DNA of 64,000 nucleotides from Cricetomys ansorgei (GCA_026225945.1 JAMJFZ010001133.1:10599501-10663500); one strand, 5' to 3'. Positions 23,291 through 35,450 are shown, counted from the first letter of the stretch. The notes: a model not told the origin generated them from the letters alone. A program made the numbers and translations.

Positions 23291-25350
23291 GCCCCGGTTG
23301 TTGTTATACATTTATGCATTATATTGCAGAACTGTGCATGACCAGGCAGAAACATTGCCGCTTCCCGGCAGCTGTCATTTCCACCCATGTGGAAAGAAAA
23401 AGGCAAATGAGTGACTTGTTTTTAAGACCCAGGAAATGATTCCCTTCTAGAGATGACGAACTCTTGCTCAAACTCTGGGACCCCCATAGTCCAAATACTT
23501 TTTTTTTTTTACTACAAATATTTGTTTGTTGGGGAGGGGAGGCGCCTAGTGCCTCAGCTCGCGGGTGGATGTCAGAAGACAGCTTTGTGGAATCTCTTTC
23601 TTTCTTCTAAGGTGGATACCAGGGTTTCAACTAAGGTTGTCAAGCTCTGGGGCAGTCACCTCTACCTGCTGGAAATCTCATCAGTCCCAAAGTACCGAAT
23701 TCTCGATGGAAAGAAAAGGCAGTGGGAATAAAAAATAAATAAATAAATAAATAAAACTTGAGATATTATTTATTTCTCTGTACATAACGACTGTTGTTAT
23801 TAGGGCTATTATTGTTTTACTTACCCTTGAAAAAATTAAAACCAAGCAAGCAGGAACTTGGAGGTGAGACTAACAGTACATTTTAACAGACTGTTTTGAA
23901 CACTAGGTGCTAATGACAGCAGTAATTAAGGGTCCTTCCTAAGTCAAGTGGAAAGATTGCAGATTTCATGCTTTAGAACTATAGGAAAAACAGCATTTCA
24001 CAGTTTGTTGTGACCAAAACAAAAACAAGCAAAAAATAATAGGCGTACCTTATTGCTGGATATATTTCTTTCTGTTTCAATGGGTTCACAATAAGTACGA
24101 TTGAAATGGAATAGCAGCTGCAGAAAAGTAATCCCAAGTTCCATTTTACTATCACAAATTATCTACCCAGACATTGAGTATGTGACAAGAAGGTTCCAAC
24201 ACTCTTGGCTCAGCCTTAACCATTGCAGAGATACTTTTGCAAAACTGAAAATGCAGAGATTGCTGGTGCTTGTGGGATATGTAGGCCACAGACCTCCACG
24301 GTGATATGTTCCTGGTATTTTGTATTATCTCAACAAATCATGCAGAATTCATTTGGGGAGGAGGGGGTAAAAATACAGTTCTGTTTTCTAAAGTACCCAG
24401 GAATTAAAAAAAAACTTTCCTGGGGAGATGCAATACACACATACTCACACAGCTAGAGAACCCATCACAGACTAACATACAGATATCACCAAAGTCCAAC
24501 TTGTTGAACCAATGGGTTTTATCGGGTTTTTTCCTGGGGTCACCTACAGGAATATAGGTGAGGGGTTACTTACAGGAGGAGAAATGACTCAAAGACAGCA
24601 GTATTATCAAAGCCCGTCACAGCATGGGTGGCAGCTTACAAAGTTGGGAACCTGGAGCACACTCACAACCTACGGGCAGCTCAACAAGTTGAAAAATGTC
24701 CTTTCCAGGTGCCTCAGCTGGTCCAAACCTCTTTCCAGGCACCTCTGCTGTTTTCTGCTTCTTCTAGGCAGCTGATCTGATCCCAGTCTTCTTTGCAGCT
24801 TGACTTGTCTTAGAGTCTTTTTTTACAGTTCCTCTCCCTAGTCTGAGAGGGACTCTTAGCTTTTATTGCTTCCTCTGTGGGGTGGGGGTGTGTGGAGTGA
24901 ATCTGGTCAGCTTCAGGGACTTCCTGAAGTTATTTTGAGTTATTTGCCTTCCTACTTAAGGAGCTTCCTGCAGGATGGAATGTTTCAGTCTCTGAGGGAA
25001 CGGTTACACACTTATGCATTAGGCATGAGGTCTGATTTAAACTGTCTTCATTTCTTGGTGCTGCTGATTAGCAGAGATGCTATTTCTAAACTCATAATAT
25101 CAGTGATCTGGAGCTATAGTTTCCTTCAATTAATCAGGTCTATATAGTGAACTGTATCTTTAACATCCATTGAATTACTTGGGTTTTTTTTTAATTAATG
25201 AAAGCAATTTATTATTTATCTTGATGAAAGGCTGTGAGTGTGCAGAGAATCTCTTGTACAAGTCACCTTCCTTTTCTGAAATCCATCTAATTAATATACC
25301 AGCTCCTAAGTCATAAATGCCCCTCAACGTCAGCCAGAAAACAAACGTAA
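23291..25350. other. MAML3 5' flank, mostly unique
   Basis: (TAAA)n lies at 23729-23756. A stretch at about 24.5-25.1 kb resembles a rodent mid-repetitive element (paired CTTTCCAGGTGCCTCAGCTG and CTTTCCAGGCACCTCTGCTG segments), but I cannot assign it to a family. No coding signal. Confidence 0.4.
23304..23326 (-). promoter_or_regulatory. TATA-like AT cluster at the edge of the island
   Basis: On the minus strand the stretch reads AATATAATGCATAAATG, an AT-rich patch directly upstream of the GC-rich block. It is placed so that a start about 30 nt downstream would fall near 23.28-23.29 kb. This is only a positional and motif argument. CpG-island promoters usually lack a functional TATA box. Confidence 0.2.
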
Positions 25351-25560
25351 GGGGCTGGAGAGATGGCTCAGTGGTGAAGAGCACTCACTGTCCTTGCAGA
25401 GGACCCAGGTTTGGTTCCCGGCACCCTTGTAGCAGTTAACAACAGCCTAGAATCTCCGTTCCAGAGGATCTGACAACTTCTTCTGCGCTCTGCAGCCACT
25501 AGACATGCATGCAGTGCGCACACACGTGGACAAAATAAAAAACAAATAAACCTTTGTAAA
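25351..25560 (+). mobile_element. B2/B3 SINE
   Basis: The head GGGGCTGGAGAGATGGCTCA is almost canonical. It continues with GAGGACCCAGGTTTGGTTCC and ends in an AAATAAAC tail. Confidence 0.9.
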
Positions 25561-26462
25561 AGGAAAATTAAACTGAGTGAGTTTAAACAAAAGAATCCAC
25601 ATGCACTCTGAAAACAGGTAGAAAATAAAATTACAGGGAAAGGAGATGAACGTGTAGTCTTTCTGACATACTCACAAAAAGTGAGGGTCAAGGTTTCACC
25701 ACAGTGGGGAGGCTGTGGTTCTGCGCCCTCCCTTCTCCTCACACCTACCCTATTTTCCTACGTCAGCAAGTCAAGACTACAGCTTGATTTACCCAGGCAA
25801 GAAATGAGCGAATCTGAAGCACCCGAGGTCTGTGGTTTTGAAACATTGCTACTCATTCGACTTTTTCTTGTAACTCAGACTTTAATTTTTTTATGGAGAA
25901 GTACTCATTCTGCAAAATCAGAAATAATGATGATTGCAGCATTATGGATTTCCATAAGTTAATTATCTCATTTATTGTAAAAGTATTTATCATGAAAGTA
26001 AACTGAAAGTCCATAGAAATTTGTATCCCTCTTTTTGGGGAACCAGTACGCAGAGGGATGTACTTTGTGACTATACCCAACAGCTCGCCAATAGCAAACA
26101 GAGCTCTCTTTGCATAGCTACAGCAAGTTGGACCTGATTTTAGTGCATGAAGTGGGCCACTTCTTCAAAAGAAGGATGAACAGTTCATAAAATCTCTCTC
26201 GCACACGTAGAATTACCTACCAAGAGGTAGTGGAACAACGGTTACAAGCAGAAGTCTTTGAGAACATCAACCTAGACAGCACTCCACTGTGCATATTTAA
26301 AGTCAGAAACACCATCATAGTTGTGTAGGGGGATTAGAAGACTCAGGGAGTGAGCAGGACTGGAGTGATCTCATCCAAATCAGAGACCTTTGTCCTGGCT
26401 GTTTCTAGACTCTCTGGTGCTCTCTGCAAGGCTACCTAAAAGACTCCTTGGAAGTCTTAGAT

Positions 26463-26686
26463 CAGTGGTTCTCAACCTCGCTGATGCTCAGACCCTTTAA
26501 TACAGCTCCTTATGTCGTGGTGACTCCTAATCATAAAATTATTTTTGTTGCTACTTCATAACTGAAATTTTGCCACTGTTATGAATTGTTATGTAAATAT
26601 CTGATATGCTGATGGTCTTAGGCAACCCCTGTGAAAAGGTCCTTCAAACTTCAAAGGGGTAGTGACCCACAGGTTGAGAACCACTG
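26463..26686. mobile_element. Non-autonomous hAT (Charlie-type) DNA transposon, URR1-like, 224 bp
   Basis: The ends are perfect 16-bp terminal inverted repeats, CAGTGGTTCTCAACCT and its complement. They are flanked by 8-bp target duplications TCTTAGAT (26455-26462) and TCTTAGAG (26687-26694), identical at seven of eight positions. An 8-bp duplication and CAG...CTG ends are hAT hallmarks. The interior (TAATCATAAAATTATTTTTG, GTGACCCACAGG) resembles the rodent URR1 family as I remember it. There is no coding capacity, so it moved in trans. Confidence 0.88.
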
Positions 26687-27003
26687 TCTTAGAGAAAGCC
26701 AACTTCTGTGGACAGTGATTTTAGGCCTCGCTCAATATTGGGTATTGATAGCATGACCAACTTTGTGTTTCATTTGCGCATGCTGTGGAGCACATAAATC
26801 TTCAGGGTTAAGACTGTAGATTCGCCATCAACGCTTGATGGAATGGGAAAATAAAAAGGAATCTGAGAGTCTCTGGGCATGGTGGCAGACACCTTTAAGT
26901 CCCCTCAAGTTCAACTTTCTAATCTTGTCACCTTTGCCTGAGTACTCTGTGTTCCTTCTTGTGGCAGAGGGAAGAGTCAACTTCGAGTTTAAAACGAAGA
27001 CAA

Positions 27004-27145
27004 TAGGTGGGTGGTGGTAGCCCACACCTTTGATCCCAGCACTTGGGAGACAGAAGCAGGAAGATCTATGACTTCAGCATCAGCCTTGTCTACAGAGTTC
27101 CAGGACATCCAGGTCTACACAGAGAAACCTTGTTGAGAGACAGAG
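27004..27145 (+). mobile_element. B1 SINE
   Basis: GGTGGTAGCCCACACCTTTG, ATCCCAGCACTTGGGAGACA and GTCTACACAGAGAAACCTTG. A short B1 5' scrap (GGGCATGGTGGCAGACACC) also lies at about 26874-26895. Confidence 0.85.
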
Positions 27146-27221
27146 AGAGAGGTGGGGAGATGAAAAGAGAGAGACCTGAGATGTTAGAAGAACGAGGAAA
27201 CTGAGCAGGGTGTTGATGACA

Positions 27222-27475
27222 GAAGGGTAGCTCAGTACGTAAGCGCTTGCCTTGAAAGCTTGAAGACCTGAGTTTGATCTCCCGGACCCATAAATGCTGG
27301 GTTTGTGAACCTAATCCAGGGTTGGAGGAGATGGGAGAATCCCTGGCCTGGGCTGGCCAGCCTGACTAGATTTTAATTGGTAAGTTCCAGGCCAAGAGAT
27401 CCTGTCTCAAAGGAAATGGACTTCCTTACTGAGGTTGACATTCAACGTTTTCCTCTCTTCCACACATGTGTGGAA
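27222..27475 (+). mobile_element. B4-type SINE
   Basis: GGGTAGCTCAGTACGTAAGC and GAGTTTGATCTCCCGG form an ID-like head. CCAGGCCAAGAGATCCTGTC is the B1-derived 3' part. Confidence 0.7.
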
Positions 27476-27904
27476 TGACTGTAATTGCATCCTCAAACTT
27501 TGTCGATAGCACTGCAGATACCAACGAGAAAAGGGTGAAGTACCCGTGCCAAGTTGTCCTGAGGCTCTGGCCTTCAGTCCCAGCTAGCATTTCCAAGAAT
27601 TGAATAACACGGTCCTTTCTTCAGTCAATTCGATCATCTGCCCATGTGTATCAGATACGACCCCAGTGACCCAGTGACAAGAAAGACATCTCCATGTACA
27701 CATTCCATTCATATACCACTCTGCTCTCTATTGTCGATGAATCAATAAAACTGGCTTCATCATTGTATCCTAAAACAGGAATTTAGTGACCGAGTACAAT
27801 AGGAACACTGTTGCTCACAAATTAGCAAATATTTCTAGGTCCTTAGTGGAGTGGCACATTCCTGAAGTCCTAACCAACTATCTAGCAAGACTATTGTTTC
27901 AATA

Positions 27905-28240
27905 ATTCGACACATGTATTTACGGCCACCTATGTTCCAGGCACCGTGGGTAGGTACTGGGCATATACCATAACGGGATATAGAGCACTGTCCCTACCTT
28001 ACAGGATCAGGGCAGTGAGTTTTATTACAGGACTAAGATGGAGAGGGTACAGGAGCAAAGGAAACACTGCATTCTCGGGAATCCGAGAAAGCTTTTCAGA
28101 AAAACTCACCAGTAGTTCCCTCTCACTGGCCTGTGAGTGTGAGAGGGTATGACGAGAGATGAGGCTGAGCCCAGGAGATAAGCAGGAGTCAGACTGTTCA
28201 AGGCCATCCCAAAGTTCAGAGTCTGTCCTTGAGACAGTAA
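27905..28240. mobile_element. Ancient L2/MIR-like relic
   Basis: CCTATGTTCCAGGCACCGTG, TGTCCCTACC and ATCCGAGAAAGC-type segments follow the order of a mammal-wide relic beginning 'tatgtgccaggcactg'. Highly divergent. Confidence 0.4.
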
Positions 28241-28535
28241 GTGCTGTTGAAAGGACTTCAGACGATTCACACTTTTTACTGTGGTCGCGTTTTCAAAAGT
28301 ATGTTCTGGAAAACCTGGTTGCATCAGGTGCTTCGCCGGAAACACTTCTGAGCCCAGTAAGCTCAGGCCGTGGTCACCTGGCATCTCTCTTGAGGAGTCA
28401 TCACCGCCCTTGAAGGCCACAAGAAATCTTACAGTAAAGCATGTTTAGCTTTGTTTAGTCTAACAGAGCCAAAATCCTGTTACTTCCCACAGAACACTGC
28501 AGAAAGCTCTGCACAAGAGAGTGAAGTTTGCTGAA

Positions 28536-28606
28536 GATATACCTCAATAGCAGGACACTGCCTAGCATGGATGAGACCCTGAGTTCAGTCCCCAGCAGCT
28601 CAAAAA
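28536..28606 (+). mobile_element. ID SINE, degenerate
   Basis: TACCTCAATAGCAGGACACT and CTGAGTTCAGTCCCCAGCAG match an ID head with box B. Confidence 0.55.
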
Positions 28607-28660
28607 GGAAGAGAAGGGGAGCATGGGAAGAATCGAAGGCAGTTTATTTATTTTATTTTA

Positions 28661-28662
<2 letters not shown>

Positions 28663-28699
<37 letters not shown>
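28663..28699 (+). repeat. (TG)n microsatellite
   Basis: A perfect TG run at the edge of an antisense B4 element. Confidence 0.95.
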
Positions 28700-28702
<3 letters not shown>

Positions 28703-28990
28703 ATGTGGACATGTGTGTAGATATGTTTGACAGTGTCCAGAAGCCAGAAAAGGACATCAGGTGTCCAGCTCTATCACTCTCTCTTGAGAAAGGGTCTCTT
28801 GCTGAACCTGGAGTTCGGCTAAAAGCCAGCAAGCCCCAGCCTACCTCTTGGCTCTGTTCCCCGAGGCTGAAATTGCAGACATGGTCAGGGCCACCTTCCA
28901 GCTTTTTTACGTGGTTGCCAGGATTTGAACTTGGATCCTCATGCTTGCACAGCAAGTGCTCTTACCTGCTAAGCCATCTCCTTATCTCCT
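28700..28990 (-). mobile_element. B4-type SINE, antisense
   Basis: GCCAGAAAAGGACATCAGGT, GGATTTGAACTTGGATCCTC and TTACCTGCTAAGCCATCTCC give the reverse B4 order. The (TG)n run is the complement of its CA tail. Confidence 0.7.
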
Positions 28991-28999
28991 AGAGTCAGT

Positions 29000-29899
29000 T
29001 AGTCTAAGTCCACCTACGTTCACAATTGTCAGGTATGGTAGCCCGAGTCAAAGGCCACACACCCCGCAGCATCTCCTCCGGCAGTGTCCTTATGCGGGGT
29101 TAAGGCCCTTTAGTAACTTCTGCTGAGCCTTTTGAACTCTGGTCTTTAAGTAGGGAAGGAAGTAGCTCTAAAAAATAGAAATCCCAGAGGGGAGAATTAG
29201 ACTAGCAACAGGACCCTCTGAGGATACTGCATGAATACTTATCTCAAAGTAACAAAACCTCCTTGTGAGGGGTGATACCAGCCTTATTAACTGGACCCTT
29301 AATTACGGGTTATCTTTTAAGATGAGGAGTTACCTTGTGTTGGAAGCCTGTGTTCTGTCTAGAATAATCAACACTGACCTTCTGGAGCTTCTTCAATGAC
29401 TTTCTGTGTCCAGTAAATCAATTGCTATGTAGGTGTCATTCCCCATGGACCAGGGGTCTTTCAAAGTTTGTTCCCTTAATAGGTAAATAGTCCTCACGAG
29501 ATCCCATTTGCATTATTAATTTTCACTTTTTTTTTTTTTTTTACTAAGAAAGTGTTTCAGGAGTCCTAGACTGGACCATAAATTTCAAGAGAAATATGAA
29601 GCAGCAGATTAGTTTTTGTTCACGTATTTCAATATGTATGTAATAGTCTTATACTTATTATGGGAAAGGTGATCCAAAGTCTGTGACGGAGAAAATTTTT
29701 TAAAGGCTTTCGTTTTGTTTCACGTGTTCCTCTTTTTGGTGCTGGATCATTTGATTTAACAAGGCGCCTGACCTGTGAGAGGTCTGGTTTCCATTGTAGA
29801 TGCTGAAGAGTATGTTTGTGACACATAATCTGTAGCCAGCTATACTGTTACCTTTGGAAATTACTCATTTTAACCTTCAACAGTCACTGAATATGTCTC
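29000..29899. other. Unique flanking sequence
   Basis: It contains a T-run at 29528-29542. No gene or repeat recognised. Confidence 0.45.
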
Positions 29900-30020
29900 T
29901 TATTCCCCCATTGCATTGGTAAGGAAATTGAGGCCCAAGAAAACATAAGAAACTTTCCCTAAACTTCACAGACTAAAGTTCTAGAAACCAGATTTGAACT
30001 CTAGCGTTCTAACTCCGGAG
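29900..30020 (-). mobile_element. MIR relic, antisense
   Basis: ATTGGTAAGGAAATTGAGGC followed by CCAGATTTGAACTCTAGC is the MIR core read in reverse. Confidence 0.6.
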
Positions 30021-30926
30021 CACAGAACTGCAGGCGGACTGTGGAACAGGTTCCTAAGTCCAAAGTTCAGTGTTCACACACTGCTTTGTGTGTTCCAATT
30101 GCTTTGTGGAGCCTCATCTCACAGTGATGAGCTGTTGATCTTCAAGGTTAAGGTTGAGGCTTTTTTTTTTCCTCCCCAAAAGCTGATTCTTTTGCTTCAG
30201 TTTGAATCTGGGGTATTCCTGTCTTCGCATTTACTGGATTCCATTGTATTATATCCATTTCCTGTTTATTGAACCTCCATTGCTGTTTATTAAACTTTGT
30301 ACCTAAGTCTAGGCCTGGCTGTGAAGGAGTACCATAGCTGTGAGGGGTACACGAAGCCATAGTTCATCAGAGCCACCAGATGACAAGAGATTACAACCAG
30401 AGCTGGGCAGTGTCCCTGGGGGATCAATCCCGTGCTGCCATTCTTTAGAAATGATTCCAATGCAATCTAAGAAAATCGGAATAGGCTATGATTTATTTAT
30501 CTGAATGCTGTTTCTTGGCGGCCTCGGGGATCCTATAAATTGCCTTGGAGAGGTGCCAGGGTGGAAGAGAGGCAGAGCAGAGTGGACTCTTATAGATGCC
30601 CACATGGTATTCTGGTATATGTTGGGAGGTGGAGGGAATGCATGTTTGTTGCAAGCCATAACCAGGTACTGCCAATTTCGCCAGAGACTTTCCATCCATT
30701 AGTGACCCCCCACCCCCAATCCCATCATCCCTAAGAACAGGTAAGACCAAATGTGCCATTAGCTTTCCAGGATGCAACTAGACCCTCAGTTTTACAAGAA
30801 GTTACGATTTGGCAGGTCCATTGACTTCGTCTCCAGTGAACAGGGGAGGGAAGACAGCTTATTTGGGAGTTGAAACAAGTAATTGAGGATTACACAGACC
30901 TCAGATACTTGATGGATGACATAACC
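30021..30926. other. Unique flanking sequence
   Basis: No supported feature. Confidence 0.45.
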
Positions 30927-31480
30927 TGCTATGGATTAAGTGTGTGTCCTCGCACTTATATGCTGAGACCCTAATCATCAACAAGCGTGACGGTGTTAGG
31001 ATGTGGGTTTGGGTGGAGGAAATTAAATCATGAGAATAGAGCCTTCATAACACATTAGGATTAGTTAAAAGACCCAAGGGCTGGAGAAGTGACTCAGCAG
31101 TTAAGCACACATACTGCTCTTGCAGAAGATCTAGGTTCAATTCCCAGCATCCACATAAGGCAACCACAGCTACCTCTAACTCCAGTTGCAGGGGGATCTG
31201 ACCTCTCTGGCCTGGGCTGCACAGGTACCTGCACATACATGCACATACACACAGACAGAGCCGCACACATAAATACTTTCAAGTAATAAAAAATCAATCC
31301 TTTTTTTTTTTTAAAGATGTAACCTAAAAGAATCCCTTGCTCCTCTCTTGAAAATAAAAAACACGGTTCTCACCTCCCACCTAACGAGCCTGCACCTTGA
31401 CCTTGGACTTCCCAGCATTCAGATCCATAAGAAATAAATGTCTGTCATTCAAGCCCCCAGTCTATGAAATATTTTTATAT
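30927..31480 (+). mobile_element. Solo MaLR-type LTR (MST/MLT1-like), split by a SINE
   Basis: The left part starts TGCTATGGATTAAGTGTGTG and continues ATCATGAGAATAGAGCC. The right part has CCTTGACCTTGGACTTCCCA, the polyadenylation signal in AAGAAATAAATGTCTGT and CCCCAGTCTATG. This is the standard order of a MaLR LTR from U3 to R/U5. The halves are separated by a B3 SINE at 31078-31312. There is no internal ERV sequence, hence a solo LTR. This is an old non-coding retroviral relic. Confidence 0.75.
31078..31312 (+). mobile_element. B3/B2 SINE nested in the MaLR LTR
   Basis: GGGCTGGAGAAGTGACTCAG, GGTTCAATTCCCAGCATCCA and CTAACTCCAGTTGCAGGGGG. It ends in an AT-rich/T-rich tail just before the LTR resumes. 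Confidence 0.88.
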
Positions 31481-32569
31481 ATGCTCAAATAGATTTGCTT
31501 ATGTAATATGGGGGAAGTAGCATGGCACCCATGCGGAGAGCCAAGGATAATTTCTAGGAATTGGTTCTTTCCTTCCACCACAAGGGTCTCAATGGTCAAA
31601 CTACTTAGAAAGTCAATTAGCTTCAAGCTCCCTTGCCTGCGGAGCCACCTCATGAGCCCAATGGTGTCTTTATTAAGGCAGTCCACCGTGACTGAGACTT
31701 AGCTACACACCAGAGAAAATGCCAGCCACTGCTTTGCTGAATACTTCCACTGTATAGATGTGAACATGACGTCAAGACCCAGAATGTGGCTCGGGTTCAG
31801 TGCTGCTTAGCATGCAGAAGACCTTCTATCTCAGCACCATGCGAGGAGAGTTTAAAGATCCAATTCAAAGCCTCTGTCTTAACACCTTCCCATAGTGCCG
31901 TGATGTCATCTGAGTTCCTTATTGTGGTGATTGTCAAAGGGCCACAGAGCACTGTCTCTCCGCTAATGTCATTCATTCTATAATTATTACTGATCCCTGG
32001 CAAGTCCTGCCCTAGAAGCTGGGATACTGGAATACTGAGACACTGGATAGCTGTAAATAAAAATTTCCTCATCCAGGAAGCTTCCCAGACTAACAATGGG
32101 AAAGAAGTGAGAATTATAAGACCCCGAAAGCACTAGCAGAAGGGAAGACTAGGAAAAAGGAGCCTAAGCTTAGTTGGAACAACACAAAGTAGTACGGAGA
32201 GGTAGTAGCATCCAGATGCCATGGCTGAAGCAGGTAGCGCTTGGCTCATTGTCTGATGGAGGCTGGCCCAGGCGTGTCTGTCTGATGGCTTGCTGCTGCT
32301 CTCCCACTTTAACATTGGAACGAAGCCTGGGCGATGTCAGTTTGTCTCTGCACAAGCTGTGTTCTTCACGTTGACTCTGGTAGACAGTCTAAGTCAGCAG
32401 ATTTTAAACTGCATTGAGCCCTAAGAATTCCTTCATTGGGCCCCAGGGACCTTACGGTGAGGAGGGGAACTGGCCCTTCTTCAACTCAACTGGTTTCTAC
32501 TTCAAATTAAATATCTTTTTAAAAAAAATAACTGATTCTCCAGCTTAGAGTTTGAAAATAGTGCCCTTC
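31481..32569. other. Unique flanking sequence
   Basis: No supported feature. Confidence 0.45.
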
Positions 32570-32574
32570 CCTCT

Positions 32575-32910
32575 ATGTGTATGTGTGTAAAAATCCACGC
32601 ACACATATGTGGACCTCTGTGGAATCCAGAGAATAGCCTTGGGTGGTGTTCATCTGGTTCCATGCTTCCCCCCACCCCATGTCCTGGAACTCACTCTGTA
32701 GACCAGGCTGTCCTTGAACTCACAGAGATCCTCCTGCCTCTGCCTCCCAAATGCTGGGATTAGCAAGCCCCAGGAATCTACCTGTTTCTGTCTCTCCAGT
32801 TGTGAGTTCCAAGAGTGTGTCACTGTATCTGACATTTTAATATGGGTCCTGGAGATGTAAGCTTGGGCTCTCATGCTTGCCAGGCAGATGCCTTACGAGC
32901 TGAGCCACAC
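32575..32910 (-). mobile_element. B4-type SINE containing a clear B1 part, antisense
   Basis: A GT-rich start, then a strong B1 complement (GTCCTGGAACTCACTCTGTA, CTCCTGCCTCTGCCTCCCAA). It ends CATGCTTGCCAGGCAGATGC and GAGCTGAGCCACAC, the tRNA-like head in reverse. It could alternatively be a B1 inserted in an older B4. Confidence 0.65.
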
Positions 32911-32939
32911 TAGGATGCTCTGGCTTGTTTCTATCGTCT

Positions 32940-33030
32940 ATATTGTTTTTCTTTTGGTAGTTCTGGGGATGGAGCTCAGGGCCCACGCATGCTGGGCAGC
33001 TGCTCTCACTGAGTTAATCTGCAGTCCTCA
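32940..33030 (-). mobile_element. ID-related SINE fragment, antisense
   Basis: GGTAGTTCTGGGGATGGAGC, ATGCTGGGCAGCTGCTCTCA and ACTGAGTTAATCTGCAG are an ID head in reverse. Confidence 0.5.
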
Positions 33031-34009
33031 GCCGTCTTTACTCAACATCACCTACCTGAGTCTACATGAGCTCCAAATTAGGTAACTTTAGTTCTGGAAG
33101 CTTGCGTACCTTGTTTAACATCAGGTCCTTCGATTTTTCTCTTCATTCTTTCTGGGCTGAGAAGGTTCTAGGGTGCTGAGGCCAAGTATTCATGAGATGG
33201 AGAAAAGTCTTTACTGTGCCAACAGGGCTTATGGCTGGAGGCTGGGCACCTGTGCACTCTTGGCAACCAGGGTGCTCTGGCTGGCAGGTGGGTGGGTTTG
33301 AGAGCTCCTAGACCCACATATAGGTAAGACGGTTCAGGAAGTGCCTCATAAGAAGGGTGAGTTCTGATGTCACTGGCTTTTGTCTTACTGGTCAGTATGT
33401 GCCAGTGTGAGACTATAGAAGGGAGAGCTATTCCTGACCCAGACAGGCTCTTCTGTTTCTCTCCATTTCTTGAGTAAATTTCAAAGTGATGTCAAGGCAG
33501 GTACTTCGGTCCATTCACATCTCTGACTACCTGGCTTTTGATGAGGGCAGGAGATGATCTAACGTGACTACGGCAGTTTTAGGATCAGTATGTTGGTTAC
33601 CTCTCAGGAGATTCAAAACAAAGGTCCCATCTGGGAGCTTAATCCTCTTTATTTTTGCTACACGACCTTGTGCCATTCTCTACAGAAAAGCAAAAGTTTC
33701 AGCATACAGTAAGACTGTTGTGTCAGCTTCCAGCAAGAACACACCTGGCATAGGGGGGAGTCATGGTTGCCCAAGGGAGGTTCGCTAGACCAAATAAATA
33801 CTCCCCATCCACAGATGGATGACTGACAGATGTTATAAAAAGATCAGCCTGATTGGCTGGAGCAGACATCACCTTCCTTAACGTACAAAGTGTGACGTCT
33901 ATTGGTTCCAAGGGTCCCTGCCAGTGCGAAGCTTCTGAGGTGTAGATGTTACACAGAGTTGAAGTCATCGGAGACACTTCCTCCTCAACAACAAACATCA
34001 GTTCAGAGC
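33031..34009. other. Unique flanking sequence
   Basis: No supported feature. Confidence 0.45.
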
Positions 34010-34212
34010 GAGGGGCTGATGTAGCTTAGTTGGTAGGATACTCATGTAGTACGTACAAAGCCCTGGGTTCAGTCTCCAGGCATGATGGCAAACACCTCTC
34101 ATCTTACTCCTCGGGGGGGAAGGAAGAAAGATCAGACATCCAAGATCATTCTCAGCTATGTCATGAGCTCAGGGTCAGCTTGGGGTACTTGAGACTTTGC
34201 CTCAAAACAAAA
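34010..34212 (+). mobile_element. B4/RSINE1-type SINE
   Basis: The ID head GGGCTGATGTAGCTTAGTTG and CCCTGGGTTCAGTCTCCAGG are followed by a degraded B1 part ending GAGACTTTGCCTCAAAAC. Confidence 0.7.
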
Positions 34213-35127
34213 ACAGAAATATTAGTCTTCTTTGTTTCTTGTTTTGTTTTTTTGTGGGAGTGTTATATCATTTTGCTCTATTTCTAGTTGTATTATCCTG
34301 TTTTAAGTATCCTTATTTTTGGCTTCCCACTGATCTTGCTCATGTGTTGGTAAGAGAACACCATATACCTTTTAAAAATCATCCTTCCTACCTATATCGC
34401 CCCAGAAGTTTGCAGAGGTCTGGGAAGGCTGAGTACTACCTGGCCCTAGGGGTGTGCCAGTCACAGCCACATTGCCTTAACTCCAGAGGCTGGTTCCCGG
34501 ATAAATATGACTCTAGTTGGTTCCATTATAAAATTTTCCCTGGGAATTTTGCTGGAATTACAACGAAAACGATTTTTCCCTCCCCCACGGAGCTGTGAGG
34601 CGTATAAGGTTAAAGCTGCTTAGGCCCAGCGTGACTACAGCACAGAGAAAGCCAGCCTGAACATCAAGCTAGCCAAGGAGTGGAGGTAGTTCCCATGACA
34701 TCTCTGGCGTCTAGATCTGCTGGGTCTAAGGGAAGATACGTGGAAGCTGTACCACGGGAGCCAGTAATTCTTCATCCTTTCTCTTTCTCTGAAGTGTGTG
34801 CATGCATGTGGGATGACTGAAGTGTCTGCCATTTTGGGACTGGTTAAATAAATTGTATTGTATCTAACAAATGAAATCTATGAATGAATAGTGAAATCAC
34901 AATTAAAAAGAAATGTGTAAACCTATTCATAAACCACTGCTTTACTTAACACAGCAAAATAAATAAATAAAACAACTGAAAGCTGCAATTGGGGGACTGG
35001 ATAATTCATAAAAAGACTTTTATAAACAGCTGCTATAATGATCATGTTCAGCATTTTTTTTTTTTTTTTTTTTTACTGCTCCCAAAAGATTTTCTTTGTA
35101 CGTTGCTAATTTTGAAAGAACAAGTTA
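34213..35127. other. Unique AT-rich flanking sequence
   Basis: Ends in a T20 run at about 35055-35074. No gene seen. Confidence 0.45.
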
Positions 35128-35184
35128 ACCATATACACTGTGGTGGGAATATAAGTCAGGAGAGTTACAGAAAACAGTATGGCG

Positions 35185-35352
35185 AGCTACAAGTTCAAGG
35201 CCAGCCTGGTCCTGTGTCAAAATAAAATAGGAAGACATGTGGTAGCATAAGTGCAAAGGCAGGAGAATCTCTGAGTTCAAGTCTAGCCTGATCTACCTAA
35301 CAAATTCCAGACCAGTCAGGATTACTTAGAGAGATGCTGCCTCAGAAAACGA
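35185..35352 (+). mobile_element. B1-derived SINE(s) nested in L1
   Basis: CAAGTTCAAGGCCAGCCTGG, then a second B1-like run GGCAGGAGAATCTCTGAGTT and GACCAGTCAGGATTACTTAG. Two partial copies or one rearranged copy. Confidence 0.6.
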
Positions 35353-35372
35353 AAGTAAACTAAATAAAATAG

Positions 35373-35450
35373 AGGGCTGGGGAATATAGTCAATGGTAGA
35401 GCACTCACTAAGCATGCAGATGACTCTAGATTTAATTCCCAGTACAGCAA
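35373..35450 (+). mobile_element. ID SINE nested in L1
   Basis: GGGCTGGGGAATATAGTCAA, TGGTAGAGCACTCACTAAGC and AATTCCCAGTACAGC. Confidence 0.75.

Noticed and set aside
25351..25425. tRNA gene suggested by A/B-box-like sequence
   Set aside because: It is the tRNA-derived head of a B2/B3 SINE, continuing into the SINE body and A-rich tail. The same applies to the ID heads at 11020, 28536 and 35373.
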